Assembly (NCBI GenBank): GCA_023362775.1
Contig: JALMGJ010000006.1
Location: 54,677,001-54,741,000, forward strand
Direction of reading: 5' to 3'
DNA: 64,000 nt
Source: Charina bottae
Lineage: Eukaryota > Chordata > Lepidosauria > Squamata > Charinaidae
Part shown: positions 44,130 through 56,226 of the stretch, piece after piece
Layout of the letters: each line of letters begins with the position of its first letter
Numbering within the stretch: position 1 is the first letter of the stretch
The notes under the pieces: generated by a model
The model's input: the letters and a program-made list of their open reading frames with translations, nothing else
The model's database searches: none
What the model was told of the DNA's origin: nothing
Made by a program: the position numbers and the translations under genes

Positions 44130-44630
44130 ACCGTGTTTAAGTCTGAGGCCATCAAGTTGTTTTTCACTCCCAGTGACCACATAGATAGATTTTCTCCATG
44201 ACAATCAGTCCCTAACCTGTGCTTTCAAGTTTCCCAATGGTGTACTCATTGCCACCGTAACTGAGTCCATCCACCTTGCTGCTGGTGGTCCTCTTCTTCT
44301 CTTTCCTTCCACCTTTCCCAGCATTAGAACCTTCTTCAAAGAGCTAGGTCTTCACATAATGTGTCCAAAGTAGGATAATTTGAGCCTGGGCATTTGTGCC
44401 TTGAGTGACAACTCTGGGTTTGATTTGTTGATGATCCATTTGTTTGTTTTCTTGGCTGTCCATGGTATTCTCAGAAGTCTTTTCCAACACCACAGTTCAA
44501 AGGCATCAAACTCTTCCTATCCTGCTTCTTTAAAGTCCAACTTTTGCTTCCATAGAGTGTCACAGGGAATACCACGGCTTGCATGATTCTGATCTTTGTA
44601 GGTATAGACACATCACGGGATTTGAAATCA
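44130..44630 (-). pseudogene. older Bov-B/RTE-like LINE piece
   Basis: On the minus strand broken frames give MQAVVFPVTLYGSKSWTLKK, WKRLLRIPWTAKKTNK and LKKVLMLGKVEGKRRRGPPA, the conserved end of RTE-type ORF2 (also present in the Bov-B copies at 12 and 42 kb), including LSLKAQMPRLKLSYFGH. It is more diverged than those copies and has stops. Confidence 0.8.
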
Positions 44631-45168
44631 AAACAAATAAAACTGAGCAACCCAAACCTTTCCAGACTTTATGAATGCCTCTTGTTTATAATATTGTTAT
44701 TAAAGTATGAAAACACCACAGTATTTGCTTTTTGCATGTTGTGGGGTTTAGTATATGTAACATATATCTGAACTGGCACACTATTTCTTTCCTTTTTTTA
44801 ATCTGTATTGAAATTTTGGAGCTAATAAAGCATTTATTTAAAATGCCAGCAAAACAACAGATCAAGTAAAATGGTTGAATTGGTGGGCATCTCAATTGAT
44901 TTGCTTCACGACAGTTGCATATCCCTGGAGCAAAAAGCTAGCATGAATGTCTCACCTGAATGCATAAAAGAATGAGCCATAAGAGAATCCGTTTCTGACA
45001 AAAATTTGTTATTAAATCATACCGTACAATGACAATGTGTCCTACAGCTTCTTTCAATTATTCTTAGGGTTGTAATGTACAGAGTGCATAAATATCCAAT
45101 TATTCACGAAGATTTGCTCATTTTAATAATACCCAAACATTAAATATTGAATAATTGGTGTCCTTAAT
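44631..45168. other. no recognised feature
   Basis: AT-rich sequence before the compound microsatellite. Confidence 0.45.
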
Positions 45169-45205
45169 GAAAACAAACAAACAAACAAACAAACAAACAA
45201 ACAAG

Positions 45206-45267
<62 letters not shown>
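45169..45267. repeat. (AAAC)n followed by (GCCT)n compound microsatellite
   Basis: About nine AAAC/CAAA units (45169-45204) switch abruptly to about 16 GCCT units (45205-45267). The antisense frame made of repeated Gly-Arg-Gln-Ala is a translation of the repeat. Confidence 0.97.
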
Positions 45268-45269
<2 letters not shown>

Positions 45270-46328
45270 CTGGAAGAATATTCTATATATAATGGCTGTT
45301 CTTCATTATAGGCAGCGATATACAGTATAATGGTAATTTCATGAGGCACAATTCACATACACATTAAAACAATTTCTCCAGTGAAATTTTGTATTGGACC
45401 TGCACACGAAGAAAGACAGTAAAAGGCAATCAGAAGTAATCTTGTCTTTGGCATCAGAACTGTCTCTGCCAATGTTCCCAATAATATATAAAAATCTACT
45501 AGTTATAATGTGTTTGTTGGCAATTTCTTTCTTTTGGGGGGGGGGCGGTGTCTCACCTTGAATGCTTTGCTAAGGTCAGCTCTTATGAGTACATTTTTAT
45601 ATCCTGACACAATAGTTAAAATTCTACCTTGAATCCCAGAGCCGCATACAAAAAGGTTCTGCATGAACAATTGTATATATGACTCTTACAAAGACATGTT
45701 TAGCTTTAGCTTCACTCACTGACACTTCTAGCAGAAATTAACAGTTGTTATAATGTATACTTCTTCCTTTTTGGCCCTCAGCTTATGATCTCCACCATTC
45801 ATTCTTCCAAGAAACAGCATTCTCTGCTTAAACTAATCTTCCCCAATCAGCTATCAAATGTATTGGCCTTAAGTTCCCAGAATTCTCAATCAGCAATAGC
45901 TATCGGTTTCTAAACATAATGACTCCAACATGACAAAATGTGCATCGTGACATTATGACATAAGCTCTGCCATTTTATATTTGTATCACAGCAAGTATGT
46001 AAGGGGCTTGGTTTGCATCACAATGTCATGCCACCTGTCTGCTCATTTGCCCCCCCCCCATTCCCCACCCTTTGCAGGTGGCTGATGCAGGCAAGAAATT
46101 CTGACAATTATAATGCAACACTATTGGAAGGCACAATGTGAGGGATCTTGGTTTAGATCATTTTCAGCTTTTGCCCATCTTGGTTTTCTGCTTTTCCTTT
46201 GTTCCACTGCTGTATGGATTCTCAAGTGAACCCTAGCCTCCTTGTCCACTCTTGCTAAACCAGTATTGAGTCTTGGATTTTTGTTTTAATTTCAGCCAAA
46301 CTGATCTTTCATCCTGTCTTCCATTAAT
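45268..46328. other. no recognised feature
   Basis: AT-rich sequence with short homopolymers (G run near 45537, C run near 46050). Confidence 0.45.
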
Positions 46329-46334
46329 TAATTA

Positions 46335-46668
46335 TTAGAGAGCCAGTTTGGTCTAGTGGTTAAAGCAACGGGCTAGAAACCAGGAGACTGAGAGTTCTAG
46401 TCCTGCCTTGGGCATGAAAGCTGGCTGGGTGACCTTGGGCCAGTCCCTGTCTCTCAGACCTAGGAAGGAGCCAATGGGAAACCAGGAGACTGAGAGTTCT
46501 AGTCCCGCCTGAGGCATGAAAGCCGGATGGGTGACCTTGGGCCAGTCACTCTCTCTCAGCCCAACTCAACTCACAGGGTTGTTGTTGTGGGGAAAATAGG
46601 AGGAGGAAGGAGTATTAGGTATGTTCCCTGCCTTGAGTTATTTATAAAAATAATAAAGGCGGAATAGA
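46335..46668 (+). repeat. Sauria-type tRNA SINE with internal tandem duplication
   Basis: The tRNA-like head (GCCAGTTTGGTCTAGTGGTT) is followed by GAAACCAGGAGACTGAGAGT, then ATGAAAGCTGGCTGGGTGAC and GACCTTGGGCCAGTC. This head segment occurs twice, starting at 46376 and at 46478 (period 102 bp). The 3' part (GGGGAAAATAGGAGGAGGAA, then TTATTTATAAAAATAATAAA) ends in (AAAT)n. The normal family has a single head. Confidence 0.88.
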
Positions 46669-46671
46669 AAA

Positions 46672-46714
<43 letters not shown>

Positions 46715-46720
46715 ATATAA
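46669..46720. repeat. (AAAT)n tail of the SINE
   Basis: About twelve AAAT units continuous with the SINE 3' end. Confidence 0.95.
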
Positions 46721-48132
46721 ATATATTGTATTATATTATTTGTCAACATTCTAACTGGCAGTGTGGAGGAATCAAGGTGCTTTTGAATTTTCATATCATC
46801 ACAGTGGCTCCCTGGTATCAAAACAGCTCATGGAGACAAGCGAACAGCCATCTAACCTACAGACTGAATTTCTTGTAACACAAGAATAATGAAATTATTG
46901 ACATTTCAGATTTAATACAGTCTCCTTTGCATTGCTTAACACTGGAATATCTGGTCTTCTCACATTTTTGGCATAGCATCTATGCATTAACAAGGTTCTG
47001 AGAAGGCTTCAAATTCAAATACTTTTTTTCTCCATTCCACCTGGAGAGATTAGGTTAAGTGGGACATTTGGGATTACTTCCTATATCTTTATATAACTCT
47101 TTCCTTCTATTGCTTGCAAGTGGATGAATTCATGTATCACACTAAGCAATATTTTACTTAAATATAGTTTCTTGAATAAGTCCCAACTGGGTGAGTTCAC
47201 ACATTATATTAAACTAAAAGTATACAAATCATATTATGGCTTATCATAATATGTGAATTCACCCATGCTGTAAATACAAGATACTTGTATCAGGCATGAA
47301 TAAAAGACTAATTCAGATACCAAAAGAGCCTATACAAATCTGCTGCTTGTATTCTATTTCCCTTTCATCCCAAATCTACTAAAGACTATTTTTCTTATAG
47401 TGTTCAATATTATCCTGGTTAAGCCAATCAGTGTCATCAAATAAAACAATATGATGCTTATTACTGAATACACACACATACTGTACGATACACACACAGA
47501 GATCCATTCTGTTAGTTGACTTTACTTTCCACAAAGACCCATAAAATTTACAACATGAGTCATTTTTTCACACTTATTTCAGTGTGATCTAAAATACAAC
47601 TAAGAGGCCTCACTATGTACTTTACCATGTAGAGTGTGTTTACTCCTTTCTATATGTACAAATGGCAGTGCTTGACAGGAATGGTTAAAAACTCAGTGTA
47701 TTTTCAGTGTGCCTGAAAGCTACAGGCAAAAGGCCACAAGACTGATTGTATTATTAGAAAAAAAATTCCAATAAACCTGGCATCTAGCTTCTTAGACAGC
47801 CATGTAAAAGCAGATGTTTGGCAGAAAGACATATGTGATCTTAAACAGTAATGGTGGGGGGGGGTCTTTCTAATGATGGTAGTTATGCTTGTATGAGGTG
47901 CTGGTGTGATTATCTGATGCATAAAGAGGCATTGAGCAGCCCAAAGTTCTTGGAGAAAATGGAAAGCTTCTGGAATAGGAAGAGCCAGAAGGCATTTGGC
48001 AGCAAATGTGAGTGCTGGCTGTGGGTGCCATGAAATAACGACAACTTAGTGGAAGCAGGAACTGAGTTATTATGAGCAAACCAAGCCAATGGTTCAACCA
48101 ATGACTAAAAAGTCCTCCTGGTAATTTACAGA
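46721..48132. other. no recognised feature
   Basis: AT-rich sequence; frames near 47704-48199 carry no recognisable domain, and the last overlaps the PLE end. Confidence 0.45.
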
Positions 48133-48214
48133 ACAATGAAGATATTTGTCTATGAAGGTTCTCAGTCATCCAGGTGGAATTGTCTGTAGCTTGAATCATG
48201 TCAACTGGATTTCT

Positions 48215-48272
48215 ATTTTCTCAGTGGAAACGTTTCGCTCCTTATCCAAGGAGCTTCTTCAGTCTGAGCAAA
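48215..48272 (-). ncRNA. hammerhead-like motif, left arm of 48-kb PLE
   Basis: Minus strand: CUGAAGA, extra A, perfect seven-pair stem II with loop GGAU, GAAA, palindromic ACGU; stem I from GCUCAGA and UCCACUGAG. Confidence 0.58.
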
Positions 48273-48583
48273 GTTAGTAAGGGAATCCTTAAATATGTTT
48301 CTAGGTGGCTGTGTGACCTTCCACCTGGGGCTAGGTCATGGTTATTTTGAGATGTTATTTCTAAGTCCCTTTATCATCTAAAGGAGGATCCTTCCTGCTT
48401 TGTCTTCTGTGCCTAGGAAGATTAAGACCATTTCTCAAGCTCAACAGCAGCATGGTAATCTTAACGATCCTCCTTTAGATGATAAAGGGACTTAGAAATA
48501 ACATCTCAAAATAACCATGACCTAGCCCCAGGTGCAAGGTCACACAGCCACCTAGAAACATATTTAAGGATTCCCTTACTAAC

Positions 48584-48641
48584 TTTGCTCAGACTGAAGA
48601 AGCTCCTTGGATAAGGAGCGAAACGTTTCCACTGAGAAAAT
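48584..48641 (+). ncRNA. hammerhead-like motif, right arm of 48-kb PLE
   Basis: Same core as the left-arm motif on the plus strand, with perfect stem II GCTCCTT/AAGGAGC and GAAACGTTTC. This is the best-preserved copy in the window. Confidence 0.6.
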
Positions 48642-48689
48642 AGAAATCCAGTTGACATGATTCAAGCTACAGACAATGAAGATATTTGT

Positions 48690-48942
48690 TTGTTTGTTTA
48701 TTTAATTAATTTTTATCCCGCCTTTATTATTTTTATAAATAACTCAAGGTGGCGAACATACCTAATACTCCTTCCTCCTCCTATTTTCCCCACAACAACA
48801 ACCCTTTGAGGTGAGTTGGGCTGAGAGAGAGTGACTGGCCCAAGGTCACCCATCCAGCTTTCATGCCTCAGGCGGGACTAGAACTCTCAGACTCCTGGTT
48901 TTTAGCCCAGCACCTTAACTGCTAGACCAAACTGGCTCTATG
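48690..48942 (-). repeat. Sauria-type tRNA SINE
   Basis: Minus-strand copy of the family at 46335, with one head: tRNA-like GAGCCAGTTTGGTCTAGCAG at the right end, GGCCAGTCACTCTC in the middle and a TTTATTTAATT tail on the left. The PLE at 48150 inserted right at the tail of this SINE. Confidence 0.9.
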
Positions 48943-50025
48943 GCTCATATTGCTATAAGGTAGCATTTGTTCTCTTAGTTTCCTCCTTTGACTTTGGATG
49001 ATAGGTAGATTCAGGTGGAGCTTTACATTCAATAGTTGAAATAGAGCTTTCCAAAACCATGCCATAAATTATGGGCTTTATCAGAAATCAGATGATTGGG
49101 CAAACTGTGGTTCAGAAACATGTGTTGATGGATGGCTTAGAAAAAACTGTTGCAGGGCAGAGAAGAGGCTATAACAGGAACAAAATAGGCCATTTAGAGA
49201 TCAACTACCATCAAAATGACATCTGCTAGAACAGAAAACCACCAAAGTAATGGAGAAGGAAATTGATAGTTTTTCTTCCTCTTGTAGTTCTATCTTCTAC
49301 TGGAGATTGGCAATCATCAATGCTCATTGATGATTTACCTCAGAAAATATAGTACAATGGTTTTCCGTGCCTTCCATTATTATCTTCAATCTCCATTATT
49401 GTATGTGCCACTGCAACTGTTCCAGACTACACATTTGTACTTAGAGTTGTAACTGACAGAGAAGTTGCCCTCTACCAGGAATATTCTTATATCCTGGCAG
49501 CATAACTTGCTGGGTCTCAACACTGTCCTTAGATATAAGTAGCATTTTTGTTCAGTTAGAAGCATTACCCAAATATTACTGCTATTGCATTCTGCTAGTG
49601 TTGCAGCTAATTGTCCACAGCTGCTTACTCAACCATGTTTATATTGTAGTTAACCATTATGTCTAATGATCATTGCATCTTCTGTGACCCAGTGTCTCCT
49701 GTTTTACCACTACAATTAACCAGTAGAATTCAATCTGCTTGCATTAGAGACAGTTCTCTCTGCTAAGAGAAGGGGAAAGTGGTAGCTCTCCCTCCAACCT
49801 GCAGCTGCCATACATCTTCAACATTTGCTCTGGGATCTTCTAGAGATATTGAGAATGTATATAAGACGAACAATTCCCATCATATTAACAGAAGCCTTTT
49901 AACTGCCCCCTATACTCTATCAAACTATTTGGAACCAATTTAAGTTTTGAGTAGATGCAGCCTCTGGTATGCATCTGGAAAACAAATATGTAATTGTATA
50001 GATAGAAATGATTTTTTTTAATCTG
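48943..50025. other. no recognised feature
   Basis: Unique-looking sequence; no gene or repeat recognised. Confidence 0.45.
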
Positions 50026-50212
50026 TTCAGTCATGTCTGATTCTCAGAGACTTCCTGAACAAGTCCCTGCAGTTTTCTTGGCAAGGTTTTTCAGAAGTGG
50101 TTTGCCATTGCCTCCTTCCTAGGGCGGAGAGAAAGTGACCGGCCCAAGATCACCCAGTCTCCCAGTTTCTAGCCTGATGCCTTAACCACTACACCAAACT
50201 GGCTGACCAAAT
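50026..50212 (-). repeat. Sauria SINE, older type
   Basis: The tRNA-like head is at the right (CAGCCAGTTTGGTGTAGTGG on the minus strand) and the characteristic body (GGCAATGGCAAACCACTTCT, minus strand, near 50095-50115) precedes a GTCTCTGAGAATCAGACATG tail related to Bov-B ends. Diverged. Confidence 0.85.
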
Positions 50213-52020
50213 ATGGATACTTTGAATCTAATATGCTACCTGAAGGCTATCTTTGCACATGCAGAACACCTTAATATGAAGATAATCCTGAATGTTTATG
50301 TCTAAGGCAGCCTCCCCTTAAGGCAATCTTACCTTAGTTGGCATTATCTGATTATTGTAATAATTGTGGTACATAATTTATTATTATGGTTTCATTGTAT
50401 TTTTATTTGTAGTACTTCATGTTTTTTTTAAGTTCTAAACCCCCAGGAGACTTTGGATGAGAAACAAGCAAGCAAACTAATAAATTTGTAACACATACAT
50501 TGTGGAATCTTTGCACTGGCTATGAATGGTCAATATCATTCTCGGTGGTGCTTAGATAGGAATATAATACTGTGTCAAGATCTAAGCATGGAATATTTAT
50601 TACTTTATTCTTGAAGCATAATACCTTTTCAGTGGTCTCACATCTTGAATCAGCCTGAATTTATTACTATATTTTCACTTCCCTTCTCTGTGTGTCTTTG
50701 TTTTCTTTTCTCATTTCAAAGCATGAATTTGCTCAGCATCAGTGGTTTTATACCTAAAGAGAAATGTTCCTAAATTTTTATTTGGATTGTCATTATTGTC
50801 AGAGTGATCTGGACAACAACACAACTGTGTTGGAAAGAATGGAGTGTAAACATTAGTCAGGATTAAGATTTACGGCTGCTATATATATGCATTGAATTAA
50901 CACTGAACAAAATTCAAAATTCTTCAAGCCCCAAACCAATACCATATTTTATTGATCCACAATGAAATGTTGTTTCCAAAAGAGAATGGATAAAGAAAAA
51001 TACCAATATCCTGTGGCACTCTGAGCAACCTTAGGAATCACATCCTGAGATCCAAATACTGATAAATGACATTTAGCAGGAAATGAAATTGGTTCATAAC
51101 ACATGTCTTTAAAAGACAATGATGACCTGTTTTCCCAAATAAAACTGAGATTACACTGAGGCACAAAAGGTCATCAGAGAATGAATTGGCTTTAGCAATG
51201 GTAATTCTGAAACAATAGACACAGCATGATATGTTTGCTGAGCTAAATATCCTTTTAAGTTTTCTGTTTGTTTTTGGTGCTCTAGCTGATCAGATTGCTG
51301 TCCATAGATCAGTTCCTTTGCAGCAGGGAGAATACTGAAATGATCTCACTATCTAGGCAGAGCAGATCACACTGGTCTCTTCTCCAGGTGGTTAACAGAT
51401 TGCCTCCCCACCCTCCAAGCTTATACCCAGGCAAAAACACTTTCATCCAAGCAAACCCGTCAACTGAGTTTCAGATTATCCAAATCATCATCAATCTATT
51501 GTGTTTTTAATTGAAAAATTCATTTTTAATTTTCTCATTATTATATTAAGTGTGTGTGTGTATATATGTGTGTCTGTGTGTGTCTGTGTGTGTGTGCATG
51601 TGTGTGTATGTATGTGTGTGTATTTATGCACATGCCCCCTGTACACACACACAAACACACACACTCCCATAGCTGCAAAGTGTAAATTAGCACTGGTAAT
51701 TTTGTCTGTTGTGAACCTAAGTTGATGTCATCTAATTATGTTGTTGATAGTCTAGATTGCATTTATAAAAGTTCACCATCAACTTGAGCTGTCAATTAAG
51801 AGATATGTTGTCCTCTGATTAAAACAAGTATCACAGCAACTCAGTTTAGGTGATGCACTGGGAATGCTTAACAAAAACAGCAATCAGATTTTTTTTTAAT
51901 TTGTTGCAAAAATTTGAATTGTGTGACATGAATCAAGGGATGAGTAGCTTTTTCTCATCATTGCCATGAATATAAGGCCTCTTTACACATAAAACTAGAT
52001 CCCCCTGCCATCTGAGTAAA
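50213..52020. other. no recognised gene; (TG)n microsatellite
   Basis: Unique-looking AT-rich sequence. A compound (TG)n/(TGTA)n tract is at 51550-51634 and a (CA)n run at 51642-51664. Small frames here have no domain. Confidence 0.5.
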
Positions 52021-52026
52021 TATCCA

Positions 52027-52054
52027 CCTTTGTTTGTTTGTTTGTTTGTTTGTT
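52027..52054. repeat. (TTTG)n microsatellite
   Basis: Seven units adjoining the CR1 end; likely its tail. Confidence 0.9.
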
Positions 52055-52640
52055 TAGATTCATTCTTATACCACCCATTCAAACAACTCTGGGTGGGGTA
52101 GAGTAAAACCTTTGAATAAATCCCATCATTACTCTTGTAAAGCACATTCAGTACCCTTTATTGAAACCTAATCAGCATAATCATTAACAGCCAAATTCCA
52201 GTTGAAAATATATTATTTTCAATGCCTTCTGGAACACCAGAATTAAAAGAGCAAAGTGCATCTCTGGGGGCAGCATGTTCCATAATGTAGGGGCAACTAC
52301 AGAAAAGTTGACTTTTGCCCATGCCCCTTTACCTCTCAGAGGGGCAGGATCTTGAGTGAAGACTCTTAAGAAGTCCCTATAGGATGAGCAGAAACTTATT
52401 GGGTAAGGCAGTTCTTGATGCAACCAATTGGCATGCTATATAACAAGCATGAATTGGGGCTAGAAACCTACTGGCAACCAGTGCAGAAATCACAATAGGT
52501 GTTTTTCTGCAAAAGTAGGTTTCCTTTACTAGGATCCTGACTGCCATGTTCTATACAATTGAAGCTTCTGAGCCATCTTCAAAGGCAACTGTATGTTGAG
52601 TGCATTACTAAAGATACAGTATATTCTCTAGTTCCACTCA
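52055..52640 (-). pseudogene. CR1-like LINE 3' end
   Basis: The minus-strand frame 52184-52423 includes KVNFSVVAPTLWNMLPPEM, the last conserved block of CR1 ORF2 (compare 9410-9460). On the left the 3' end has CCACCCATTCAAACAACTCT and a TTTG-rich tail. Upstream part to about 52640 resembles the CR1 pattern at 40.8-40.95 kb (AACTGTATGTTGAGTGCATT). Confidence 0.75.
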
Positions 52641-55328
52641 ACATGAGTAATAATAACCCACTTGTTTGTGAATAAGTTGGTGGGGGTCATATTTTGGGAA
52701 TTTTATCAATTTCCCTTGTTGGTAGCCATCCACTGACATTTGGCCTATAGACTTCACTTCTGTTTTGTGCTGCCGTTTATTTCCAAACTTTATGGAAAGC
52801 TAAGTATAAATGTAGTAAATCAGATCAGATCAGATCAGATCAAATCAACCCTCACTTACCGAGCAAATTAGGAATGGATGAGAAGGATGTAGTGTAGGAA
52901 TTCTTGCACAGCTTGGATTACAGTCTGAACTGCAAAAGGACAGCATCATGCATTTTAGGAATGAATAAATGAATAATTTCATATTCAGTTAGAGGCAAGT
53001 GTTACACATTTTTGTGCTTCATGTTCCTTACAAATCAAGAATTATGAATTTTAGTACTCTATCCATGACAAAGAAATAAGGAATGGGATATGAGTTACCA
53101 GTGAGGTTTTTTGGGATGGTGTGTTTGGTAAAGATTAAATCAATTTTGCAGAACGCTCCTGATTTCATAATATCTGAGAGACACTGTTCTGTAGAATATC
53201 AAACATTCAGCTGCTGGTGAATTATTTCTGCTTTTCACATTCTCTTTGCATAACCAATGCTAAACACATTCCCCTCTTGAGTATTATAAATTAAAAATGC
53301 TCTTTTATTGCCTTGTGACTCAGGGACCTTAGCAATTTGTTTGCACATTTAAAACTTTTTAGTAAGATTTTAATCTATTCAGGGAATAGATTTTAAATAT
53401 TGTTAGCAGTACAAAGAATTATAATATTTCTGGCCATATGCTACCTTACTTTTTAGTTTGACACACAATTCAAAGCATGCAAATTAGGCTTCCGTTTGGT
53501 AAATTTCTAAACAAATGGTGCCATATTATAAATACTACACGACAGTTTTCATACACCCTGTAGCATTCCCATACACTTAGATCAGAGAAACAAGATATGA
53601 AAAGCAGGAAGGATTGGGAGATGCATAAGTCAATTCTTTTCTCCTTCTTACTAGAAAAGTTCTGCACACTGTGATTATGTCAGATTTCATAAGGCTGGGT
53701 CAGTATTTCAAAGGACCATTACAAAGCAAAAAGGCAGTGTTTCAAGTATTTCTATGGGTGTTTCAAAGAGACGGTGTTTTTTCCCCCATACATTGTTATT
53801 GTTTTGATGCCCCAGTTTGTATACAAGGGCAAAAAATTCATTAGTCTTAGCATTTCAAAAGAACCTAATCTATGGTGTGAATTTCTTCAGACAAGTAAGA
53901 ATGTAATACAGCTTTTTATATGGGACTTAACTCCTTATTCCTAGATATAACCCACTATCAGTTTTCTATATCAGTGGTTGATTTATAAAACAGTCTCTTC
54001 TGGCTATAACACAATAATTTTCTTTTGTTTTGACCATTTAACACTTTTATATAAAAACTTTCTGAATGAAAGCTATTAGCCTTTCCACCTGTTTCCATCC
54101 ACAAGATCTTACTGGCTACCTTTATCTTCTAAATTCCATTATTTCCATACAATACACACACATGTGCACACACCTACCTATCTTTCCAGACTAAACCTGA
54201 GAAAGTTCTACCAGAAAGTAATGTAAAGTGGTCAGACAGAAGTATAAGATATTAGGTTACACTAAAAGGAAGTTTTAACAAGTAAGTATGTTATTCACAT
54301 ATAGGGCCTTTTTTAAAGAGGGGGTAGTTGTCTTGGGTCAGTATCTAGAGGAAGACTCTTTCAAAGTAAGAGTGAGCATTTGAAATGATCAGATGAATTC
54401 ATGTTTGTTACTGTTAACCTCACTGTTTCTAGTACTCACCCTCTGCCCATATCTTCTCCTTGGAGTAATACCTAATTTTGATTCCTTGCTTTGAGTTGTT
54501 CTGGATCTAATTTGTTAACTTGACCTTTATCCTATATAACATTACATTGTTGACTTCAGTGAATGTCCAAAGTGGATTAGAAAGAAAAGCTATTTTGAAC
54601 CTTGATTGCTTAGCAAATGTTTTTTTCCTACTTTCCTATTCTGTGCATTTCTGCAAAAGCCTAACAGTTATATTAGCCTGAGATGATAGATGAGACCACT
54701 CTTTAAGACATGAATATTAAATTTCTAAGACTGCCATTTTAATGTATATTATTTGTATAATATACTAAGCTTGGTTATGACCTGTTATATGTACACTACT
54801 GTATTAGTGACCCTTATATCATATTTTGTAGATATAAGAAGGTTAGTGCATTGGGGTACCAACAAAAAGCAATATATGACCCCTGTGCTTTAGGCATTTT
54901 GAACATGTAGCTGTGTAGAATTTATAGCCTTAAAACCATTAAGGCTTCTCCCAGGAATATTCCCATTCATGAAATGAAGGTAACTTTCAATTCACCACTA
55001 GTAAAAAATCAAGACTGGCAGAGCTATTTGGGATAATTTACTGGCAATCAACCCTTATTGCCTGTAACTTAAGCGTCAGAGCAAATTACTGCCTTTGCTA
55101 AAGATTTTATTTTTCTTTCACAGCCAAGAGAAGATAAAGTAAGTGGGGCAAATCAAACACCATTTATATTACTAAAATCCCAATGACCTCAGTAGAATGG
55201 CATCAAGAATAGATTTGTGCCTGGAAAATGCCAACTCTGGTGCCCACACTTCTGGCTGTATGTATGTAACTCCCCATAGTAGTGCACTTGCTAGATGTAT
55301 GTACAGAAAGGATGGCAAAGGGGAACTA
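52641..55328. other. no recognised feature
   Basis: AT-rich unique-looking sequence. A short (AGATC)n repeat of four units lies at about 52822-52841. Confidence 0.5.
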
Positions 55329-55350
55329 CACACACACACACACACACACA
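55329..55350. repeat. (CA)n microsatellite
   Basis: Eleven CA units; the frames crossing it are chance frames. Confidence 0.95.
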
Positions 55351-56211
55351 ACCTAAAAAAAGAAAGGAAATCAATAATTTTAGACATCGTTCTGTCAGAT
55401 TTCTCATATGAAATTGGAAAATTGGGTTTCTCTACAAAGCAAAAGTGTTTTGGCAAATTGCATCCTTTACAAAGCAAAGGCTTCTCATGGTGACGTGAAG
55501 TGCAGGTGCAAGATAACAACTATCACGTGTGTATTGTTTTGGCTAGATTGCATGGGAACAAGGTCTCCTGAATCCTTCCGTGGGAAGCCTGCTCCAGGGG
55601 GAGCAGAGGGAGGGAGGAAATCACGTGCTCGCTTAGATGCAGCACTGCTACCCAATAGCAGGTCATGCTATGTGCTTTAGGCCTAATGCTTTGGGCCTAG
55701 TGTGTGTCACAGCTAACATCCAGCCAATCAGAAAGCTAGAAGAACTGAATATACAACCATGCAAAATGGTGTTCTATGCTTCTTGATTTCTAGTGTCTTT
55801 TAGCCATGTAGTTCTTCATGTGTATTCTACTTTTGAGGACTGAGCAGTGCATAGCTATGGGAGGCTATGCATGGCGTGAGCTCTGGCCCTGGGATCAATA
55901 CACAGAACTCTGCTTATAAGTTTGTTTTTGTTTTTCCTTTTACAATACTGTACCATGTATATTCAACTAACATTTTTGCGATAATGTACTGTATATACAT
56001 TATTTCCTTATGCTACAAGTAAAATACTTTTAGCCCTAAACGCTGCACTCTTGTCATGTCTGTTTATTCTCAAGTCTCTTTATTTTTCATTTTTCTTGCC
56101 ATATTTGGTGTATCTTCTTTGAAATATTGTAAGGAAAACTGCTTATATGGAAAATTAGTACAATGATTTGTAATTTGCTCATCCTCTCACATGTCTCTTC
56201 TTTGGTATAGG
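55351..56211. other. unassigned; possible old LTR-like segment
   Basis: Between about 55540 and 55920 GC content rises, with AGCCAATCAG (CCAAT-type box) at about 55721 and an unusual pair of near repeats (TTTAGGCCTAATGC, TTTGGGCCTAGTGT). This would suit a decayed LTR or promoter, but no ends or target duplication were found. Confidence 0.2.
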
Positions 56212-56226
56212 TACATACACCAATAT

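Larger units (their letters stand above)
48150..48672 (-). mobile_element. palindromic PLE, short copy with coding end
   Basis: Exact 17-bp target duplications (ACAATGAAGATATTTGT, 48133-48149 and 48673-48689). Both arms are PLE terminal repeat plus the last part of the PLE frame; the loop at about 48390-48480 reads out the C-terminal codons (VPRKIKTISQAQQQHG). The terminal extension of 34 nt lies on the left here (48150-48183), so the copy is inserted in the opposite direction to those at 27 and 40 kb. The right end stops exactly at GCTACAG. Confidence 0.95.

Noticed and set aside
45164..45349. 61-residue frame with repeated Gly-Arg-Gln-Ala
   Set aside because: Translation of the (GCCT)n microsatellite.
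55540..55920. Endogenous retroviral LTR
   Set aside because: A CCAAT-type box and a GC rise are not enough; no TG...CA ends or target duplication could be found.
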